Assembly: GCA_045643285.1 (NCBI GenBank)
Contig: JAZUKN010000026.1
Span: 1 to 50,579 of the forward strand
DNA from: UMGS1696 sp045643285
GTDB lineage: Bacteria > Bacillota > Clostridia > Oscillospirales > CAG-272
Direction of reading: 5' to 3'
Length of the DNA stretch: 50,579 bases
Shown: positions 31,695 to 40,880 of the stretch, one piece after another
How the letters are laid out: each line of letters begins with the position of its first letter
Numbering within the stretch: the stretch's first letter is position 1
The notes under the pieces: model-generated
Seen by the model: only the letters and a program-made list of their open reading frames with translations
What the model was told of the DNA's origin: nothing
Database searches by the model: none
Position numbers and translations under genes: made by a program

Positions 31695-34337
31695 TCAGTC
31701 GGCGGTTCTGCCGATAGTTGCGAATCTTTCGGGAGTCATATCGGCAATGCCGACAGCCTTTTCGATTACCTCTTCGATAGTGACAGGCTGACGCATTGAA
31801 TACTGGACATCCGGCTTCTGACTGTATTTCAATCCCTCTCCGGAGAATACTTCAACATCCGGCTCGAAGTAGTACGGCTTGATTCCCCAGGTAGTGAATA
31901 CTCTGTCTGCTTTGTTATAAGCAATAAAGTTATCGTAACAGGTGTCACCCGTAGGAGCGTTCCAAAGCATCTTGTCCGTCTTGTCGTGACCCTCGGCATT
32001 CGTTACGATCTTGCAGAGGTCAGGATTCATCTCTTTCCATACGGGAGAATAAACGTACTCATCAAAATAAACTGATCCGTGGATGTTGCCCTCTTCGTCG
32101 CGGTTCGTCGCGTACATCCATTCGCTGAATGTTACATACCACATACGGCAGTCCATGAAAATGTTGTTGTGGCAGGAGTTGTACCGTCCGCCGTTCGAGA
32201 GGTAACCGGTATCGCATCCGCATACGACGTTTCCGTATGTTTCGATATAGCTTGCGCCGTTATCGAAATACAGAGCGTTCGCGCCGTAGTATTCGTAATC
32301 GGGATTGTAGTCCTTTATCTTTGCCGCCTCACCCACGGGACCGATGTCGTGGATGTAGTTGTAGCGTACTACGATGTTCGAGTTCATATATCCGTCGGTG
32401 GATATCGCGCCTACATCGTCGCAGAGCAGGAGCATATTCCACACGTCGTTGTACTCGATAGTGCAGTTAACGCTGTTCGAAAACGAGAACGCCTTGTAGT
32501 TCGAGTCGTGGCAGTCGTTGTGCGAGATCGTGATGTTCACGCCCTTTGCTTCGACAGCGTAGCCGTATGCGTCTGTCTCGGAGATCTCATAGAAATCGTT
32601 CTCAGTGATGAGAAGCCCTTTGCCCGTAGCAGTCGCAACGTCGCCGGATTCCGCGCGAATACCGAACGCGCCGATGTTGTAGATCGAGTTGTTCTTTATG
32701 GTATTCGCCTGACCTTTGATGATAATACCCGTTCCGACGATGCTTGATACCGTGCATCCGTCGAGCGTGAAGTTGTCGGCGTTTATGTTAAGTCCGTCTT
32801 TACGGCATGACGTGAATTCGATATTTTTGAATGTGAGATAATTTGCTTTCTTGACGTTCAGAAGTCCTTCGGAGAGCGGAACTGTCAGACGTGCGTCCGC
32901 AAATTCATCCGTCGGATAGTAGTAGAGGACTGCATTCTTGTCTATAATATATTCGCCGGGCTTGTCAAGCTCCTCGGGAACGTTGTAGAAGTACATGATC
33001 GTTCCCTTTTCGTAGCCGTATCCGCCGCCGAAGAGCATATCGAACTTGTTCGAGGACTTGTCGATGCTGACAACGCGGCTGTCGTCGGGACACCACAGCT
33101 TAACGAAGCGTCCGCGGATGAATACGGGAACGACCTCGGACCACGACTGCACCTCTGCGGCGTACTGCGCGTCGTATGTGACCGTTTCGAGCGTTACGAG
33201 GTCCACAGCCGTTGCAAATGTGCCGTCAGGAGAGTGGATGACGGCCTCGTCTATGTGCATCCAGTCGTCGGGGAACTGCGCGAGCGTCTGTCTTTCTCCG
33301 TTTACGGAAAGGAACGGGACAACGGTGTGATAGTTGTGTCTTTCAAAGCCGTCCGCTATGATATCCGCGGATATTCCGTACTTTTTGAGGTCGATCATGA
33401 CGATTTTGTCGCGTGCCTCTTCAGGGAAATACTCCGTAAGTCCGCCCTCGGCTTTAGTAAAATCGGAAGCGGAGAGAACCGCGCCGCCGATAATGGACGC
33501 GCCGTTTTCTCCGATATAAGAGATCGGGCAGTCATTTGTGCCGCTGTCGGATACGGTGAATTCAACGGGCTTTGTGACAAGATAACCGCCCTTTGCGATT
33601 CTTACGTCGATTCCCTTGTATTTCGACTTATCGAGTGTTCTGATGTAGTCGCGTGCGGCTTCGATAGTCGCAAACGGCTTTTCGATCGAGCCGTCTGCAC
33701 CGTTCGCGTCAGCACCTGCCGAAACGTACAGCGTGAGCTTGCCGTCTGTCATGTATCTGTAAAGATATGTTACAACGTTTGCTCTCGGGCAGCCTGCGTT
33801 TACGTCATATTCGCCGGTGTAAGTACCGTCGAGAAGAGCCGCGCCGTTCGCCCACTTTTCGGCATCTGCGTACCATTCGCCCTCGCCCGTCTTGCCGGGT
33901 TCGCCGAGCGCACGCCATATGAACGTGAGGATATGTGCATTCGTGCAGGTCGTGTCGGGAGAGAATCTCTTCGCCGATGTGCCTGTTGTGATTCCTTTTT
34001 CAACTGCCCAAAGGATAGGCTTGAAGTAGTAGTCGCTTGCCTTTACGTCTTCAAACGGATTTTCGGTAGATGCGGGTTCGGGTTTGCCCATTGCACGCCA
34101 CAGGAACGTTACTACCTGTCCGCGTGTGCAGGTTTTTTCGGGTGCGAACTTTGTGGCGGAAGTGCCGGTCGTTACGCCCTCGGTGTAAGCCCAGATAACT
34201 GCTTCATAGAAGTAGTCGTCTGCTTTTACGTCGTCAAAAGGTGTCTTGTATGCCGCGACTGCTGTCATCGGAATGACGGCGACGAGCATAACAAGTGCGA
34301 GAATTGCCGCTAATGCGGTTCTCATGCTTTTTTTCAT
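31695..34337 (-). CDS. SLH-domain parallel beta-helix surface protein (array gene 5)
   Basis: An 880-residue partner of array gene 7. The signal peptide and three SLH repeats (residues 1-250) are almost the same as there, while the beta-helix module is much more divergent. The start is set at 34337 (MKKSMRTALAA) because GGAGG lies seven bases before it; an ATG seven codons earlier contains that site. The module has NVPEELDKPGEYIIDKNAVLYYYP, acidic motifs CDDVG and YFDNG, and the tail RFATIGR. It is thus a second wall-anchored enzyme-like protein, probably with different specificity. Confidence 0.88.
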   Translation of the reverse strand: MKKSMRTALAAILALVMLVAVIPMTAVAAYKTPFDDVKADDYFYEAVIWAYTEGVTTGTSATKFAPEKTCTRGQVVTFLWRAMGKPEPASTENPFEDVKASDYYFKPILWAVEKGITTGTSAKRFSPDTTCTNAHILTFIWRALGEPGKTGEGEWYADAEKWANGAALLDGTYTGEYDVNAGCPRANVVTYLYRYMTDGKLTLYVSAGADANGADGSIEKPFATIEAARDYIRTLDKSKYKGIDVRIAKGGYLVTKPVEFTVSDSGTNDCPISYIGENGASIIGGAVLSASDFTKAEGGLTEYFPEEARDKIVMIDLKKYGISADIIADGFERHNYHTVVPFLSVNGERQTLAQFPDDWMHIDEAVIHSPDGTFATAVDLVTLETVTYDAQYAAEVQSWSEVVPVFIRGRFVKLWCPDDSRVVSIDKSSNKFDMLFGGGYGYEKGTIMYFYNVPEELDKPGEYIIDKNAVLYYYPTDEFADARLTVPLSEGLLNVKKANYLTFKNIEFTSCRKDGLNINADNFTLDGCTVSSIVGTGIIIKGQANTIKNNSIYNIGAFGIRAESGDVATATGKGLLITENDFYEISETDAYGYAVEAKGVNITISHNDCHDSNYKAFSFSNSVNCTIEYNDVWNMLLLCDDVGAISTDGYMNSNIVVRYNYIHDIGPVGEAAKIKDYNPDYEYYGANALYFDNGASYIETYGNVVCGCDTGYLSNGGRYNSCHNNIFMDCRMWYVTFSEWMYATNRDEEGNIHGSVYFDEYVYSPVWKEMNPDLCKIVTNAEGHDKTDKMLWNAPTGDTCYDNFIAYNKADRVFTTWGIKPYYFEPDVEVFSGEGLKYSQKPDVQYSMRQPVTIEEVIEKAVGIADMTPERFATIGRTAD
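33588..34337 (-). repeat. Duplicated SLH module, copy 2
   Basis: Near-identical to 28714-29463, with matching end points at the start codon and after the RIAKG codons. Confidence 0.9.
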
Positions 34338-34381
34338 TGGATATCCTCCGATTTTCATTATTCCTTAGCCAAGTGCTTCGA

Positions 34382-36499
34382 TCAATCCGGCAGACGTCCG
34401 ATCGACGCGAATATTTCCGGGGTAATACCCGTGACGGAAGCGCTGTCTGCAACTGCTTTTTCGATATCAAGCGGAGTGCGTTTTTCGGAATATATGGTCA
34501 TATTCTTCTCCGCTGGCTCTATTGCATCGGGGTTGAACTCCATGATATGTCTTTCAACATTGTATGGTCTGATTCCCCAGTTATTGAAGTATCTGTCGGC
34601 TTTGTTGTAGTAGAAGTAGTTGTCGTATGCTTCAAGTCCTGCCGGCGCACACCACAGCATCGGATCGAATTTTTCCTCACCCGCGGTGTTCGTTTTCAGT
34701 CCGGCGAGGTCGGGGTTGACCTTCTTCCATACATCGGAATAGACATAATCGTCGAACTTTACAGTCGAGTCTATATCATTATCGACTTTGTTGTCGATAG
34801 CCGCGACTTCAACGAAGATGCAGTACCACATACGGCAGTCGCAGACGAGGTTGTTGTGGAACTTGTTCATACGTCCGCCGTTCGAGCGGTAGCCGTCGTC
34901 ACATCCGTTTATGACGTTGCCGTACATTTCGCAGTAGCTTGCGCCGCCGTCATGATAGAACGCATCCGCTCCGTAGTATTCGTAGTCGGGGTTGTAGTCT
35001 TTTATTTTTGCGGCTTCTCCCTCGGGACCTATCTCGTGAACGTAGTTGTAGCGGAACACGATATTAGCGTTCTCTTTTCCGTCTATCGAAAGCGCTCCCA
35101 CGTCATCGCAGAGGAGGAGAAGTCTCCAAACGTCGTTATATTCCGCAACGGCATTCACGGCGTTAGCAAAGTGGATACCCTTGAAGTCGCCGTCATGTAC
35201 GTCGTTGTGAGAAACGGTGATGTTCACGCCGGATGCGGTAACGGCATAGCCGTAGCTTCTCGAAAGGCCGAACGAGTAGATCTCGCAGTTGTGGATAAGC
35301 GCATTACCGCCCGTGAGCGTTGCGATATCACCAACGTCCATATCTATGGCGTCATCCGTCGTATGGTGAACGGACGAAGAGTCGAGCGTGAAGTCGTTTC
35401 CGTTGAATCTGATGCCCTGCCTGCCCGTATTGCCGATCTCGCAGTTCTTTACTGTTATGTTGTCACCGCTTATCTCCATACCGTGACCGAGCGTCGTCGA
35501 GAAGACGATATTGTCGAACGTGATATAGTTTGCGCCGTTGATCTTCACGAGTCCGTCGGAGAGCGGAACGGTGAATTCAGCCGTTTCAAAGCTGTCTGTC
35601 GGATAGTAGTAAAGGAAAGCGTCGTTATCGTAGATATATTCGCCCGGTTTATCAAGCTCTTCGGGGATATTGTAGAAATACATTATCGAGCCTTTGTACG
35701 GCTGATGACCGCCGTTGAAGTAGATGTCGATAGTCGGCTCGGTTTTTGAAATATTGAATATCTTGCTGTCGTCGGGACACCACAGGTGGAAGAAGCGTCC
35801 CATAATATATATCGGAAGCGTCTCCGACCACGACTGCACGGTCTCGGCGTACTGTTCGCCGTAGTTGACGGTCTGCGAATATGCCTGAGGGGACTCTATA
35901 TCGATTATATCGCCGTTTTTGTCGTAAGTCTCCGCGCCCTCGATGTGCATCCAGTCGTCGGGGAACTGAGCGATAGTCTGTCTCTCTCCGTTGGCTGAGA
36001 AGAACGGGATCGACTGGTTATAATGCTTGTCTTCGAGGCTCTTTGCTATGATCTCGGGTGTGATGCCGAAGTCCTTCATGTCGACCATCATGATCTTGTC
36101 GCGTGCTTCTTCGGGGAACAGCTTTGAAAATTCTCCGTCAGCTTTTTTGAAGTCCTTCGCATAGAGGAACACGCCGCCGATGATCTCGACTCCGTCCTCT
36201 CCCTTGTAGGTGATCGGGCAGTTTTCCGTGCCGCTGTCCTCTTCGGTAAACTCGATAGCCTCGGTGATCTGATATACTCCGGATTTCACCGTAACTTCGA
36301 TGCCGTCGTATTTCGATTTATTCAGCGTGCGGATATAGTCGCGGGCTTCTTCTATCGTCTTGAAGTCTCCGCCGCTCTGTGCGACAGTGATCTCTTTTAC
36401 GCCGCCGGCTTCGGTATTATCGCCTTTCTTCCAGCCGATAGGCGAGAACATCATTACGTACGCGAGGATCCCGCTTATGATTTTTGCCGTAAGTGTCAT
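34382..36499 (-). CDS. Parallel beta-helix protein without SLH (array gene 4)
   Basis: 705 residues. N-terminal hydrophobic segment TLTAKIISGILAYVMMFSPIGW, then KEITVAQSGGDFKTIEEARDYIR. The loop is NIPEELDKPGEYIYDNDAFLYYYP; acidic motifs CDDVG and YHDGG. The tail is LDIEKAV...FASIGR. In the beta-helix core it is closest to array genes 5 to 7 (AHNDVHDGDFKGIHFANAVNAVAEYNDVW type rungs), but the tail matches array gene 3, suggesting mosaic ancestry. GGAG precedes the ATG. 36 bases separate it from gene 3. Confidence 0.85.
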   Translation of the reverse strand: MTLTAKIISGILAYVMMFSPIGWKKGDNTEAGGVKEITVAQSGGDFKTIEEARDYIRTLNKSKYDGIEVTVKSGVYQITEAIEFTEEDSGTENCPITYKGEDGVEIIGGVFLYAKDFKKADGEFSKLFPEEARDKIMMVDMKDFGITPEIIAKSLEDKHYNQSIPFFSANGERQTIAQFPDDWMHIEGAETYDKNGDIIDIESPQAYSQTVNYGEQYAETVQSWSETLPIYIMGRFFHLWCPDDSKIFNISKTEPTIDIYFNGGHQPYKGSIMYFYNIPEELDKPGEYIYDNDAFLYYYPTDSFETAEFTVPLSDGLVKINGANYITFDNIVFSTTLGHGMEISGDNITVKNCEIGNTGRQGIRFNGNDFTLDSSSVHHTTDDAIDMDVGDIATLTGGNALIHNCEIYSFGLSRSYGYAVTASGVNITVSHNDVHDGDFKGIHFANAVNAVAEYNDVWRLLLLCDDVGALSIDGKENANIVFRYNYVHEIGPEGEAAKIKDYNPDYEYYGADAFYHDGGASYCEMYGNVINGCDDGYRSNGGRMNKFHNNLVCDCRMWYCIFVEVAAIDNKVDNDIDSTVKFDDYVYSDVWKKVNPDLAGLKTNTAGEEKFDPMLWCAPAGLEAYDNYFYYNKADRYFNNWGIRPYNVERHIMEFNPDAIEPAEKNMTIYSEKRTPLDIEKAVADSASVTGITPEIFASIGRLPD

Positions 36500-36535
36500 A
36501 TCTGTTCTCCTTGATGTATGTTTTTATGCTTTATG

Positions 36536-38686
36536 TCAGTCTGATACTCTGCCGATCGAGTGAAAAATGTCGAGCGTGATACCCGTAACGGATGAAGTAT
36601 CCGCTACGGCTTTTTCTATGTCGAGCGGATCGCGCTTCGACGAGAAGATGCTGAGCGTTCCGTCGTCCTCGGACGGCACTTTTACGTTGTCTCCCGAATA
36701 CTCCTTGACGACCCAGTCGAGCAGGTACGGTTTAACTACGGTTATCGCCGTTTTGTCGTGCGTTGCCTTATCGAGATAGTAATAATTATCGTGGATAATT
36801 GATACTGGCGCGGAAACGAACGTAGTTTTTTTGAGGCAGTCCTTTTGGTAGTCCATTCCCTCTTCGTAGTACGTGTACGTTCCGAGTACGGGGAAAGCCT
36901 TGAGCCAGGTTTCGTTGTTCACCTGCCACTGTCCGACGCGCACACGGTTCGCACCGTCGTCGATCGTCGTGTTCTCACCGCGCTTTTCCCAAGCGTCGAG
37001 GCCGTTCAGAAGGAATCTGCCGTCGTAGAATATGCCGTAGCGGCAGGAGACCATGAGATTGCCGTGGATATCGAGGTCCCGTCCGCCCGACAAGCCGAAG
37101 CCCGAGCCCGTGACGTTCTCGATGACGTTGCCGTATGCCGTAAGGCCCGACTGTCCGCAGTCGACGGTGATGCCCTGCACGCCGACAATGTCGATGGCAA
37201 GGTCTCTCGTAAAGCCTGCGTTCTTGACGTAGTTGTATCTGACCACCGTGCCGTATGCGAAAATGTCGCCAGAGCCGATTACGCCGCCGTCGCCGAAGAA
37301 CTGACAGGTGTCGCCGCAGTAGTTATATTCAACCATGTGATACGGGCCGTTGTACTCGATGCCCATGTCAACGGAATTTTCGCATTCGTTGTGGGCGATC
37401 GTTGCGCCGCATCCGTGTACGGAGTACGCGAACGCCATGAGGCCCATGCCGATCGACCAGTTGGTCACGTAGTTGTTGTAAATGAGGTTGTTCGAGCGGA
37501 TGAGCTTTTCCTGGTCTCCGCCTGCGAGTCTGAACGCCGTCTGACCGATAGCCGACGCCGTTGAGTTCTCGATCGTGTTGTTCATTCCGTCGATATATAT
37601 GCCGGTGACGCCGATATACGAAATATCGCATCCGTCCACCGTGACATGACTGCCCGTGCCGCTTATGCCGTCTCCGCGCGTCGAAGTGAATCTCATTCCC
37701 TCGAACGAGACGTATTCTACGCCGTCGAGCGTTACGAGGTTATCGATGAGAACGGGCATGGAGTAGACTGTCTCTGCGTGAGCATCCGTCGGATAGAGGT
37801 AAAGCACGCAGTCCATGTCGATATAATATTCGCCGGGCACGTCAAGCTCCTCGGGCACATTGTACCAGAAGAACGGCATTCCCTCTCTCGGATCGTAGCC
37901 GCCCGCGAAAATGACTTCCATCGAATTGTTTTTCTCGTCTATCGAGAGGATGTTCGTGTTGTCGGGGCACCATAGGTTATTGTATCTCGCAACAGTGAAC
38001 GTGTGCTCGAGATCGTGCCAGGTCTTCACGTGCTCCATGTGCTCCGCGTCGAAGTAGATCGTCGTCGTGTCAACGAGGTCAACAGCCGTCGCGCATCCGC
38101 CCTCGCTGTTGATACGGCTGCCTGCACCCACCGTTGCGAATTCATCGTTCGGATAACGTGCAACGGTCATTTTGTTTCCGTCGGCGAACAGGAACGCATT
38201 CTTATTGTTGTATTTTATCTCGGTCATCTCAACGACGTTCTCGGGCTTGAAGCCGAACTGCTTTAAGTCGATCATGACGATCTTATCTTTCGCGCTCTCG
38301 GGGAAATATTTTGCCGTATCTCCCGACGCCGCCTTGAAATCGTCAGCCGTGAACGTTACGCCGCCGTTCAGCTCCGCACCTTCTTCGCCGATATAACGGA
38401 TCGGGCATTTTTCCGTGCCTGAGTCTTCTGCATTGAACGTTACTGCTTTCGTGACCTGATATACTCCCGATTTTACCGTAACTTCGATGCCGTCGTATTT
38501 CGATTTGTCAAGTGTGCGGATGTAGTCGCGCGCTTCTTCGACGGTCTTATATTCTCCGTCAGCCGAAACGGTGATCTCTTTTACGCTACCCTTTTGTGCT
38601 TCTGTCGGATTTTTGCCGAAGCCGAAAGGAGCAGTCATCATAATAAACGAAAGTATTCCGCTGATTATCCTTGACGTCAAAGTCAT
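36536..38686 (-). CDS. Parallel beta-helix protein without SLH (array gene 3, divergent core)
   Basis: 716 residues. The first 50 residues (SRIISGILSFIMMTAPFGFG, then KNPTEAQKGSVKEITVSADG) are almost identical to array gene 2, also at the DNA level. The beta-helix core is the most divergent of the seven. The first acidic motif reads FGDGG and the second is replaced by TVDCG, so the putative active site may differ. It has the LDVPGEYYIDMDCVLYLYP loop and ends LDIEKAV...FHSIGR. Confidence 0.85.
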   Translation of the reverse strand: MTLTSRIISGILSFIMMTAPFGFGKNPTEAQKGSVKEITVSADGEYKTVEEARDYIRTLDKSKYDGIEVTVKSGVYQVTKAVTFNAEDSGTEKCPIRYIGEEGAELNGGVTFTADDFKAASGDTAKYFPESAKDKIVMIDLKQFGFKPENVVEMTEIKYNNKNAFLFADGNKMTVARYPNDEFATVGAGSRINSEGGCATAVDLVDTTTIYFDAEHMEHVKTWHDLEHTFTVARYNNLWCPDNTNILSIDEKNNSMEVIFAGGYDPREGMPFFWYNVPEELDVPGEYYIDMDCVLYLYPTDAHAETVYSMPVLIDNLVTLDGVEYVSFEGMRFTSTRGDGISGTGSHVTVDGCDISYIGVTGIYIDGMNNTIENSTASAIGQTAFRLAGGDQEKLIRSNNLIYNNYVTNWSIGMGLMAFAYSVHGCGATIAHNECENSVDMGIEYNGPYHMVEYNYCGDTCQFFGDGGVIGSGDIFAYGTVVRYNYVKNAGFTRDLAIDIVGVQGITVDCGQSGLTAYGNVIENVTGSGFGLSGGRDLDIHGNLMVSCRYGIFYDGRFLLNGLDAWEKRGENTTIDDGANRVRVGQWQVNNETWLKAFPVLGTYTYYEEGMDYQKDCLKKTTFVSAPVSIIHDNYYYLDKATHDKTAITVVKPYLLDWVVKEYSGDNVKVPSEDDGTLSIFSSKRDPLDIEKAVADTSSVTGITLDIFHSIGRVSD

Positions 38687-38708
38687 ATCTTATCTCCTTA
38701 CTGTTTTT

Positions 38709-40844
38709 TCAGTCTGTTGTTCTGCCTATCTTCAGAAATTCTTCCATTGTGATGCCGGTGACAGCCGAAGTCTCTTCAATAACGTCGGCGGCAGTGATCG
38801 GATTGCGCTTCGACGTGTAAGTCGTCTGGTTTACGCCTTCAACCGCGTCAACAACGGTATCTCCGCTGAATTTGTAAATGAAATCTCCGATCTCGTTCTG
38901 GAAAAGGTGACCGTATCCAGAAAGGCTTCTTGTGTTCGCCTTATCGAAATAGAAGTAGTTGTCCTTCATTACGATTCCCGCAGGTGCGCCGTAATAGTTC
39001 GGGTCGTTCTCGTCGTGGTTTTCCCAGTTGTATTCAAAGAGGAACGGGAACGTCTTTTTCCAGATCTCGTTGTTCTCTTTCATGAACAATCCCTGACCGC
39101 TCCAGCTGCTCGGCTCCTGTCCGAGAAGGAACACGTTCTGCCACCATGTAGCCGGCATCGTGACACCCCAGCCACAGGAGATGAAGAGGTTATTCGTCAC
39201 TGTCTCGTCACGTCCGGATGCCACAACACCCGCGCCGTGAATGTTTTCAAGTATGTTGTATTCGGCAGTCTGACCGGACTTGCCGCCGTCCCAGTAGATC
39301 GCGGACGTGCCGCAGTATGTATAGTTCTTGTTGCCTGCCACAACTTTATCGGCAAGCTCGATATCGTGGATGTAGTTGTATCTGAATACATTGCCGTAGT
39401 GAGCGTAGCTGTTATACGAGTAGATCGCGCCGCAGTCGTCGGAGTCGTTGCAGACGTTCCATATCTCGTTATATTCAACGGTATTGAAGTTTCCTGTCCA
39501 GCCGATCGCCATATGCGGTGCGTCGTGGATATCGTTGTGCGAAACTGTCACGCCGACAGATTCGTCTATACGCACAGCCTCGTTATATGTCCTGCCGATC
39601 TGCGCCCAGTCATAGAATTCGCAGTTTGTGATAAGGTTTTCAGACGAAGTGAGCGCATTGCAGTCGCCGCCGTGGATTATGATGATTCCGTTCGAGAAGT
39701 CGTGGAACACGGAATCCTTTACGGTAACGTAGCTGCCGTTGATCCTGATGCTGCTTGCGGAGTCGCGGACTTCGCATCCCGTCATCGTAAAGTGATCTGC
39801 GTTTGCAAGGATGATATTATCTCTTGTCGATTCAAGCGTCAGACCGTCGAGCGTGATATATTCCGCGCCGTCGATCTTCACAAGCGTGTCGGCAAGCGGA
39901 ATAGTGAACGTCTTGCCCTCAAAATCCGCATCCTTTACATAGTAGAGGATAGCGTCGTCGTCGATGTAGTATTCACCGGGTGTGTCAAGAAACTCCGGTG
40001 CGTTCTCGATATAGAAGAACATTCCGTCGACGGGATCGTAGCCGCCGGCGAAATATACGTCCATTTTCTTGCCGTCTACCGAGATAGCGCGCGAATTGTC
40101 CGGCGCCCACAGCAGACCGAAACGGCCTTTCACGAACGTTCTCGTGATGTCGTGAACGGCGTTGATCTTTTCGACGAACCCGTCGGCTATGATAATGGTC
40201 GTTGTGTCGATATTGTCGCGCGCGTCGCGGTATCCGTTAGGGGAATTGACCTTGCCGGAGTCGATCACTGCATATTCACCGTCGGGATAACGAGCGACCG
40301 GTGCGAGCTTACCGTCAGCATACAGCACGGGAATAACTCCGTTCAGATCCTGCACGAGCTTGCCTGTTTCCGGATCCGTGTACATCGCGGCTATGTCTTC
40401 CTTTGTGAAGCCGAACTGTTTGAGGTCTATCTGCACTATGTCCGGCTTTACGTCTTGTGCAAAATACTGTACGGCAGAACCCGTCGCCTCGGAAAAATCC
40501 TTGTCGGTGAACGTCACGCCGCCCGTGATGACAGTGCCGTCCTCACCTCTGTAGGTGATAGGGCAGTTCTCGGTGCCGCTGTCTTCTGCGGTCAGAACGA
40601 CAGGCTCTGTCAACTGATATGTACCCGCTTTTACGGTGACGGTGATGCCGTCGTACTTTGCCTTGTCAAGTGTGCGGATGAAGTCGCGCGCTTCTTCTAC
40701 GGTCTTATATTCTCCGTCAGACGAAACGGTGATCTCTTTTACGCTACCCCTCTGTGCTTCTGTCGGATTTTTGCCGAAGCCGAAAGGAGCAGTCATCATA
40801 ATAAACGAAAGTATTCCGCTGATTATCCTTGATACGAGTGCCAT
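38709..40844 (-). CDS. Parallel beta-helix protein without SLH (array gene 2)
   Basis: 711 residues, a close paralogue of array gene 1. It has the hydrophobic N-terminus SRIISGILSFIMMTAPFGFG and KEITVSSDGEYKTVEEARDFIR. The loop is FLDTPGEYYIDDDAILYYV, acidic motifs are SDDCG and YWDGGKSGQT, and the tail is NPITAADVIEETSAVTG...FLKIGR. The ATG at 40844 follows AAAAGGAGAA. Aromatic-rich rungs (WTGNFNTVEYNEIWN) suggest a carbohydrate-binding groove, an inference. Confidence 0.85.
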   Translation of the reverse strand: MALVSRIISGILSFIMMTAPFGFGKNPTEAQRGSVKEITVSSDGEYKTVEEARDFIRTLDKAKYDGITVTVKAGTYQLTEPVVLTAEDSGTENCPITYRGEDGTVITGGVTFTDKDFSEATGSAVQYFAQDVKPDIVQIDLKQFGFTKEDIAAMYTDPETGKLVQDLNGVIPVLYADGKLAPVARYPDGEYAVIDSGKVNSPNGYRDARDNIDTTTIIIADGFVEKINAVHDITRTFVKGRFGLLWAPDNSRAISVDGKKMDVYFAGGYDPVDGMFFYIENAPEFLDTPGEYYIDDDAILYYVKDADFEGKTFTIPLADTLVKIDGAEYITLDGLTLESTRDNIILANADHFTMTGCEVRDSASSIRINGSYVTVKDSVFHDFSNGIIIIHGGDCNALTSSENLITNCEFYDWAQIGRTYNEAVRIDESVGVTVSHNDIHDAPHMAIGWTGNFNTVEYNEIWNVCNDSDDCGAIYSYNSYAHYGNVFRYNYIHDIELADKVVAGNKNYTYCGTSAIYWDGGKSGQTAEYNILENIHGAGVVASGRDETVTNNLFISCGWGVTMPATWWQNVFLLGQEPSSWSGQGLFMKENNEIWKKTFPFLFEYNWENHDENDPNYYGAPAGIVMKDNYFYFDKANTRSLSGYGHLFQNEIGDFIYKFSGDTVVDAVEGVNQTTYTSKRNPITAADVIEETSAVTGITMEEFLKIGRTTD

Positions 40845-40880
40845 GAGCGATTCTCCTTTTTTCTGATTATGAGTCTACTG

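Noticed and set aside
38571..40832. A 753-codon plus-strand open frame opposite array gene 2, and similar ones at 33234-34313, 34295-35749 and 41286-42266
   Set aside because: Same pattern of antisense frames with no motifs; the paralogous minus-strand proteins explain the sequence.
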